A DNA stretch of 64,000 nucleotides from Azorhizobium sp965227945 (GTDB lineage Bacteria; Pseudomonadota; Alphaproteobacteria; Rhizobiales; Xanthobacteraceae), in assembly GCA_965227945.1 (NCBI GenBank), contig CBDDGQ010000005.1:620001-684000 (forward strand). Reading direction: 5' to 3'. Both the position numbers and the translations under genes were made by a program. Under the pieces are notes generated by a model, which worked only from the letters and a program-made list of their open reading frames with translations, made no database searches and was not told where the DNA came from. The first letter of the stretch is position 1. Each line of letters begins with the position of its first letter. Of the stretch, positions 18,801 through 27,800 are shown in pieces.

Positions 18801-21800
18801 CGCATCCGGCGTGCAACTCGGCACCGGCACGCTGATCAACAGCGGCACCATCACCGGCACCACCACCAACGGCGTGCGCTCCAACGGCGGCGGCAACATC
18901 ATCGGCAACGATGCCAGCGGCCGCATCACCGGCATCGGCTACGGCGTCATGATGTTCGGCGGCACGCTGACCAATTCCGGCACCATCCGCGCCACCGGCA
19001 CCAGCGGCGTCGGCGTCTACAGCTTCAACACCGACACCGTCACCAATGTGGGCACGGCGGCGCGCATCGAAGGCGGGCAGACCGGCGTGCAATTGCGCAA
19101 TGCCGGCTCGCTGCTGCGCAACGAAGGCACCATCATCGGCACCGCCGGCTACGGTGCCGACCAGACCACCAACGGCATCATCGTGAACTTCGGCGCCACG
19201 GCGCTGATCAGCGGCGGCCTCGGCGGCATCCTGATTTCCAACGGCACCACGACCAATGTGATGTCGGTGTCGATCGCCAATGCGGGCACCATTTCCGGCA
19301 CCGGCACCGCCGGCTTCGGCATCAAGACCATGGATGGTCTCGGCACCATCGCCAATACCGGAACCATCCTGGGCGGGACCGCCGGCACCGGCATCGTGCT
19401 GGAGACCGGCGGCTCGGTGCGGAATGTGGGGCTTGGCGCGCTGATTTCCGGCGGAGCGGCCGGCCTGTCGAGCAGCGGGGGCGCTGGCACCGTCGTCAAT
19501 TACGGAACCATCAACGGCGGCACCGGCGATGGCGTCGCGCTGCTGGATGGCGGGACCGTGAGCAATTTGGGCTCCATGGCCCGCATCGTCGGCGGTGCCA
19601 GCGGCGTCTATGTTCAGTCCGCGGCCGGAACGGTCACCAACGAGGGCAGCATCATCGGCACCGGATCCGATGGCATCACCTTGCTGCAGGGCGGCAGCGT
19701 GATCAATGCCATCACCGGCGTGATCAGCGGTGAATGCAACGGGATTCAAAGCTTCAACGGCGCCGCGGTGGTGACCAATTCCGGCGCCATTCGCGGCGGC
19801 TGCGGCCCGTCAAATGGCCTGTATCTGCTGGCGGGAGGCACGGTCACCAACAGCGGCACAACGGCCTCGATCACTGGCGGCCAGAGCGGACTGACCGTGT
19901 TCAGCGGGCAGGGCACGGTGACCAATGAAGGTCTGATCGCCGGCACCTACACCAATGGCGGCACGGCCGCAGCCACGACCGACATCTTCGGCGTCGCCTT
20001 GCTCACCGGCGGCAGCGTCACCAATTCCGGGCCCGCGGCCCGGATCTCCGGCTACACGGGCTTGGTGTTCGAGGATCGCTATGCCACCGGTGCCCAGGGC
20101 ACCGTGACCAATTCCGGCACCATCCTCGGCACGCGGATGACCGGCGTGCGGATGGATGCGGGCGGCACCATCACCAACAGCGGCACTCTGGCGACCATTT
20201 CCGGGGTGGCCTACGGCATTCTCATCACCGGCGGCGCCGGCACCGTGACCAATGCGGCCACCATCGTCGGCACCGGCGGGGCCGGCATTGGCGTCGCCTT
20301 CGATCCCGGCACGTTCAGCAACACGCTGATCAATGCCGGAACCATCATCGGCAGCGGGGGCACCGCGGTTCGCTTTGGCGCCGGCGATGATCTTCTGGTG
20401 CTGCGCCCCACCTCCGTTATCACCGGCGCCATCGTCGGTGGGGGCGGCGTGAATACGTTGCAGTTTGCCGCCGATACGCTGAGCAACGCTGGCACCATCG
20501 GCGAGATCTTCAGCAATTTTGCCATCGTCACCTTGGATGCCGGTGCGCAATGGACATTCACCAGCGCCAACACCATCAGCGCTGGCGGCATTCTCACCAA
20601 CGCCGGGACGCTCACCAATGAAGGCTCGATTGCTGCGGCGGTGACGCTCACCGGTGCCGGTGTGCTCACCAATGCGCTTGGCGCCACCTTGTCCAGCGCC
20701 ACCACCGGCGTGACATGGGCCGCCGGCAGCACCGGCGCCCTCACCAATGCCGGCGTCATCAGCGCCACCGGCGTGGGCATCTCCGTCGGCTTCGGCGGCA
20801 CGGTGACCAACACGGGGACGAGCGCCCGCATTTCCGGGACCGACGGCATCGTCTTTGCCGGGACGGCGGCCAACGGAGGCAGCGTCATCAATGCCGGGAG
20901 CATCATCGGCATCACCGGCACGGCGCTGTCGATGGCCTATGACGGCAACGTCACAAATCAAGCGTCTGGCGTCATTCGTGGTGCCCAGACCGGCGTGCGA
21001 ATCGCCGGCAATGCCACCCTGTCGAACGACGGGCTGATCGAAGGCACCACACAGTTCGGGATCTCCCTCGCCAGTGGCGCCATCGCCAATTCTGCCGGCG
21101 CACGGATCGCCGGCGTCACCGGCCTGGCCCTGGGCAGCGGCTCGGTCTCCAACGCCGGAACCATCGAGGGCACCGGCACCGCCGGAACCGGCATCCTGTT
21201 CTCGGGTGCCACGGGCAGCACGCTGGTGAACAGCGGCGTGATCATCGGCGGTGGCGGCACGGCGGTGCAATTCGGCGCCGGGGACGATCTGCTCCAGGTT
21301 CTGGCCGGGGCGTCCTTCACCGGCAATGTCGACGGCGCGGGTGGGCAGAACACGCTGCAATTCGTCTCCGGCAGCGGCAGCGCGCCGGCCTTCACCAATT
21401 TCTCCACCGTAATGGTGGATGCCGGGGCGGCCTGGACGTTCGGCTCAGTTCTCACCGTGCCGACCCTGACCAATGCCGGCACGCTGACCAATACCGGCAC
21501 GCTCACCAATACCGGCACCGTCCTCAACAGCGGGGTCCTCGTCACCACCGCAGGGGTGTTCATCGAGAGCGGGACCCTCACCAATTCCGGCAGCATCTCG
21601 GGCACGGTGACCCTGAGCGGATCGGGCGCCGTCACCAACCAGGCTGGGGCGCAGATCAGCGGTCCGTCCCAGGGCATCTTCGGCCAGTCCGGCGCCAGCG
21701 GTGCCGTACTGAATGGGGGCACCATCAGCGGCGGCACGCTGGCGGGGATCCAGTTCTCCTCCGGCGGCAGCGTGACCAATATGGGCACGGCTTCGCAGAT

Positions 21801-24800
21801 CCTGGGTGGAACCTACGGCATCAGCATCGCGTCCGCGGCCGGCACGGTCACCAATGCCGGCACCATCACTGCGACGACGGCGGGCATCGCTCTCACCGCG
21901 GGTGGACGGGTGAACAATAACGGTGCGACGGCGCTGGTCTCCAGCAGCGACACAGCCATCGTGATCTCCGGTGGCGTCGGCGCGGTGAGCAACGAGGGAA
22001 CGTTCGCGGGCCTTGTGAGCGGGGTGCGTTTCTCCGATCTGGGTGGAACCTTCAATAATACGCTGATCAACAGCGGCACCGTGTCTGGCGGCACGCGGGC
22101 GGTGGCCTTCGGCGCCGGCAACGACCTGCTGCAGATCCTCTCCGGCGCGGTGTTCTCCGGCGGGATCGACGGCGGGGCGGGGACCGATACGGTAGAAATC
22201 GTCTCGGGCAACAGCACGGTCGCCGGCTTCAGCAATGTGGAGATCCTGCGCATCGATGCCGGGGCCGGCTGGACCATGACCGGCACCGAGAGCTTTGCCA
22301 CCATCACCAACGCGGGCACCCTCACCAATGCCGGCACGCTGAACAGCCTCGATGGCATCGTCAATCAGGGGACGCTGCTGAACACGGGCGCGGTGCTGGC
22401 CACGGTCACCTTGTCGGGTGCGGCGGTCCTGGTGAATGCGGCCGGCGCCCTGGTGCAGGGGGCCAGCGACGGCGTGCTGGGGACAGGTGGTGTTGCGCGC
22501 ACGCTCACCAATGCCGGTACGATCGTCGGCATCACAGGCCGCGGCCTGTACCTGTCCGCCGGTGGCAGCATCACCAATTCGGGCAGCGCGGCCACCATCA
22601 CCGGCGGCCTGCACGGCATTCGCGTCGCCGGCGGCGCCGCCGCGGTCAGCAACGACGGCACCGTTTCCGGTGGTGTGCGCGGCATCTCGCTGCTCGCCGG
22701 TGGCTCGGTGTCCAACAGCGCCTCGGGGCTGATTTCCGGAACGATCACCGGCCTCTACCTTGCCGGTGGCATCGGGACGCTCACCAATCAAGGCACCATC
22801 ACCGGCGCCACGGGCCTGGCGACATCCGGCAGCTTCGGCACCACGCTCACCACCAGCGGCACGATCATTGGCACCGGTGGCGCGGCGGTGCAGTTCGGTG
22901 CTGGCGACGATGTCATGACGGTCCTGTCCGGCGCCGCATTCGTGGGCGCCGTGGATGGCGGTGGCGGCACCAATGCGCTGGAATTCGTGTCGGGTGCGGG
23001 GACGCTGAGCTTTGCCAATTTCCAGCAGGTGACAGTCGACAGCGCCGCCGCCTGGACCTTTGCGGGCACCCAGACCGTCGCGACGCTGACCAATAGCGGC
23101 ACGGTGGTGAATGCCGGCACCTTGACCGTCACGGGCCCGCTGACCACCGCCGGCCTGCTGAGCAACAGCGGCCGCATTTCGGGCACGGTGACGGTGAGCG
23201 CCTCCGGGTTCGTGGACAACCAGGCGGGGGCCCGGATCACCGGCGTCGTGGCCGGTGTGACGGGCGCCAGCCCGACGCTGAGCAATGCCGGAACGATCAC
23301 CGCCAGCGACAGCGCCGGGACGGCGGTGCTGCTGAGCGCGGCGGCCAGCGTCAGCAACAGTGGCGCGGCTTCGGTGATCCAAGGCGGATCGACGGGTCTG
23401 TCCATTGGCGGTCTCGGGACCGTCAGCAATGCGGGGAGCATCATTGGCACCAGCGGCACGGGCGTGTCGATCACCGGGGCCGGCAACGTCGGCAACAGCG
23501 GCACGTCCTCGCTGATCCAGGGTGGGTCGATGGGCCTGTCCATCGCGGGCCTCGGCACGGTGAGCAATGAAGGCCGGATCCTGGGAACGACCGGCACCGG
23601 CGTCGCTCTGGCCTCCGGCGGCAACGTCAGCAACAGCGGCACGACCTCACTGATCCAGGGCGGCACCACCGGGGTTGCGCTGGGCGGGCTGGGCACGATC
23701 ATCAATGCGGGCAGCATCGCCGGCGCTGTGGGATATGGGGTGGCGCTGGCGCTGGGTGGGTCGATCTCCAATGCCGGCCGCATCAGCGGTGGGGCGGCCG
23801 GCGTTCAGGTCTCCGGCGGCACGGCGCTGATCACCAATACCGGCACCATCGCGGGCACGGGGACGGCGGGCGTGGGCGTGCTGTTCAGCGGCAGCGCGTC
23901 GGGGACCATCGACAATTTCGGGGTGATCTCGGGTGCGGGCGGCACGGCGGTGGCGTTTGCCGGCGGCACCAACCAATTGATCCTGGAAGGCGGCAGCACC
24001 CTGGTCGGGGCGGCGGACGGGCGGCTGGGCGTCAACACGCTGATCGTGCGGGACAATGCGACGCTGAGCAGCGTCAATGCCATCGGCTTCCAATATGTGG
24101 GCTTCATCGATGCGACCAACGCCATCGATGCGGGCTCCACCATCACCAATGCGACGGTGATCGCCGGGACGCTGACCAACCAGGGCACGCTGAACGGGTC
24201 GGTGAACGTTGTTGCCGGGGCGAGCCTGGTGAGCAGCGGTCAGGTGTCGGTGGAGGCGGCCTCGACCAATGCGGGAGCCATCACCACCAGCGGCACGTTC
24301 GCCATCACCAGCACGCTGAGCAACACCGGCACGCTGAACAACAGCGCGCTGTTGACCAACACCGGCCTGCTGACTTCCACCGGCACGCTGCTCAACAGCG
24401 GCACGGTGGTGACCGGTGGCGGCACCTTGATGGTCTCCGGCCTGCTGAGCAACAGCGGCCGCATTTCCGGGACGGTGACGGTGAGCACCACCGGCGTGGT
24501 GGACAACCAGGCCGGGGCGCAGATCACCGGCGTCCTGGCGGGCGTGACGGGCGCCAGCCCGACGCTGAGCAATGCCGGAACGATCACCGCCAGCGACACC
24601 GCCGGCACGGCGGTGCTGCTGACCGCTTCGGCCAGCGTCAGCAACAGCGGCACGTCCTCGCTGATCCAAGGCGGATTGACGGGTCTCTCCATCGCCGGTC
24701 TCGGCACGGTCAGCAACGCCGGCAGCATCGTCGGCACCACCGGGACCGGCGTTGATCTGGGCTCGGGCGGCAGCGTCGACAACAGTGGCGTGGCCTCCCT

Positions 24801-27800
24801 GATCCAGGGCGGCACCACCGGCATCGCCATGGCTGGTCTCGGCACGATCCTCAATGCCGGCAGCATCGTCGGTACGACCGGCCTGGGCGTGACGATCACC
24901 GGAGCCGGCAGCGTCAGCAACAGCGGCACCGCCTCGCTGATCCAGGGCGGGCTGACGGGTGTGTCCATCACCGGCCTTGGGACGGTGAGCAACGCCGGCA
25001 GCATCCTCGGCACCGCCGGGACCGGCGTTGATCTGGGCTCGGGCGGCAGTGTCGATAACAGCGGGCTGATCCAGGGCGGCACCACCGGCATCGCGCTGGC
25101 CGGGCTGGGCACGATCCTCAATGCGGGCAGCATCGTCGGTACGACCGGCATGGGCGTGTCGATCACCGGAGCGGGCAGCGTCAGCAACAGCGGCGTGGCG
25201 TCCTTGATCCAGGGCGGCACCACCGGCATCGCGCTGGGCGGGCTGGGCACGATCGTCAATGCGGGCAGCATCGCCGGCGCTGTGGGATATGGGGTGGCGC
25301 TGGCGCTGGGCGGGTCGATCTCCAATGCCGGCCGCATCAGCGGTGGGGCGGCCGGCGTTCAGGTCTCCGGCGGCACGGCTTTGATCGCCAACACGGGCAC
25401 CATAGCGGGCACGGGGACGACAGGCGTGGGCGTGCTGTTCAGTGCCAGCGCGTCGGGCACCATCGACAATTTCGGGGTGATCTCGGGGGCGGGCGGCACG
25501 GCGGTGGCCTTTGCCGGCGGCACCAATCGATTGATCCTGGAAGGCGGCAGCACCCTGGTCGGGGCGGCGGACGGGCGGCTGGGCGTCAACACGCTGATCG
25601 TGCGGGACAATGCGACGCTGAGCAGCGTCAACGCCATCGGCTTCCAATATGTGGGCTTCATCGATGCGACCAACGCCATCGATGCGGGCTCCACCATCAC
25701 CAATGCGACGGTGATCGCCGGGACGCTGACCAGCCAGGGTACGCTGAACGGGTCGGTGAACGTTGTTGCCGGAGCGAGCCTGGTGAGCAGCGGTCAGGTG
25801 TCGGTGGAGGCGGCCTCGACCAATGCGGGGGCCATCACCACCAGCGGCACGTTCGCCATCACCAGCACGCTGAGCAACACCGGCACGCTGAGCAACAGCG
25901 CGCTGTTGACCAACACCGGCCTGCTGGCCTCCTCCGGCACACTGCTCAACAGCGGCACGGCGGTGACCGGTGGCGGCACGTTGATGGTCTCCGGCCTGCT
26001 GAGCAACAGCGGCCGCATTTCCGGGACGGTGACGGTGAGCACCACCGGCGTGGTGGACAACCAGGCCGGGGCGCAGATCACCGGCGTCCTGGCGGGCGTT
26101 ACGGGCGCCAGCCCGACGCTGAGCAATGCCGGGACGATCACCGCCAGCGACAGCGCCGGCACGGCGGTGCTGCTGACCGCTTCGGCCAGCGTCAGCAACA
26201 GTGGCGCGGCTTCGGTGATCCAAGGCGGCCTGACGGGTCTGTCCATCGCCGGTCTCGGCACGGTCAGCAATACCGGCAGCATCATTGGCACCAGCGGTAC
26301 GGGCGCGTCGATCACGGGTGCGGGCAGCGTCAGCAACAGTGGCGTGGCGTCGCTGATCCAGGGCGGCACCACTGGCGTCGCGATCGGTGGCCTCGGCACC
26401 ATCATCAATGCGGGCAGCGTCATCGGGACCAGCGGCACGGGCGTGTCGACCACTGGGGCGTCCAGCGTCAGCAACAGCGGCACGTCTTCGCTGATCCAGG
26501 GCGGGCTGACGGGTCTCTCCATCGCCGGTCTCGGCACGGTCAGCAACGCCGGCAGCATCGTCGGCACCAGCGGGACCGGCGTTGATCTGGGCTCGGGCGG
26601 CAGCGTCGACAACAGTGGCGTGGCCTCCCTGATCCAGGGCGGCACCACCGGCATCGCCATGGCTGGTCTCGGCACGATCCTCAATGCCGGCAGCATCGTC
26701 GGTACGACCGGCCTGGGCGTGACGATCACCGGAGCCGGCAGCGTCAGCAACAGCGGCGTGGCGTCCCTGATCCAGGGCGGCGCCACCGGGGTCGCGCTGG
26801 GCGGGCTGGGCACGATCGTCAATGCGGGCAGCATCGCCGGCACCCTGGGATATGGGGTGGCGCTGGCGCTGGGCGGGTCGATCTCGAACAGCGGCCGCAT
26901 CAGCGGCGGGGCGGCGGGCGTTCAGGTGTCCGGTGGCACGGCGCTGATCACCAACACCGGCACCATCGCCGGCACGGGGACGGCAGGCGTGGGCGTGCTG
27001 TTCAGCGCCAGCGCATCGGGCACCATCGACAATTTCGGGGTGATCTCGGGTGCGGGCGGCACGGCGGTGGCGTTTGCCGGCGGCACCAACCAATTGATCC
27101 TGGAAGGCGGCAGCACGCTGATCGGGGCGGCGGACGGGCGGCTGGGCGTCAACACGCTGATCGTGCGGGACAATGCACTTTTGAGCAGCGTCAATGCCAT
27201 CGGCTTCCAATATGTGGGCTTCATCGACGCCACCAACGCCATCGATGCGGGCTCCACCATCACCAATGCGACGGTGATCGCCGGGACGCTGACCAACCAG
27301 GGCACGCTGAACGGGTCGGTGAACGTTTTTGCCGGGGCGAGCCTGGTGAGCAGCGGTCAGGTGTCGGTGGAGGCGGCCTCGACCAATGCGGGGGCCATCA
27401 CCACCAGCGGCACGTTCGCCATCACCAGCACGCTGAGCAACACCGGCACGCTGAGCAACAGCGCGCTGTTGACCAACACCGGCCTGCTGACTTCCACCGG
27501 CACGCTGCTCAACAGCGGCACCGTGACCAATGCGGGCACCCTCATCACCAGCGGCAGCTTTGCCAATCTGGGGACGCTGCGCGTCGATGGGTCCCTCGAC
27601 AGCTCCGGCATCCTGTCCAACAGCGGCGCCATGAGCGGCATCGGCCAGATCGTCACGAGCGGCAGCTTCACCAATAGCGGCAGCGTCACGGCCACGGTGA
27701 CCTTGAGCGGTGCCGGGAGCGTCAGCAACCAGGCGGGTGGCCAGATGGTCGGCGTCCTGGCGGGCTTGAGCGGGGGCAGCAGCACGACAGCCATCGTCAA

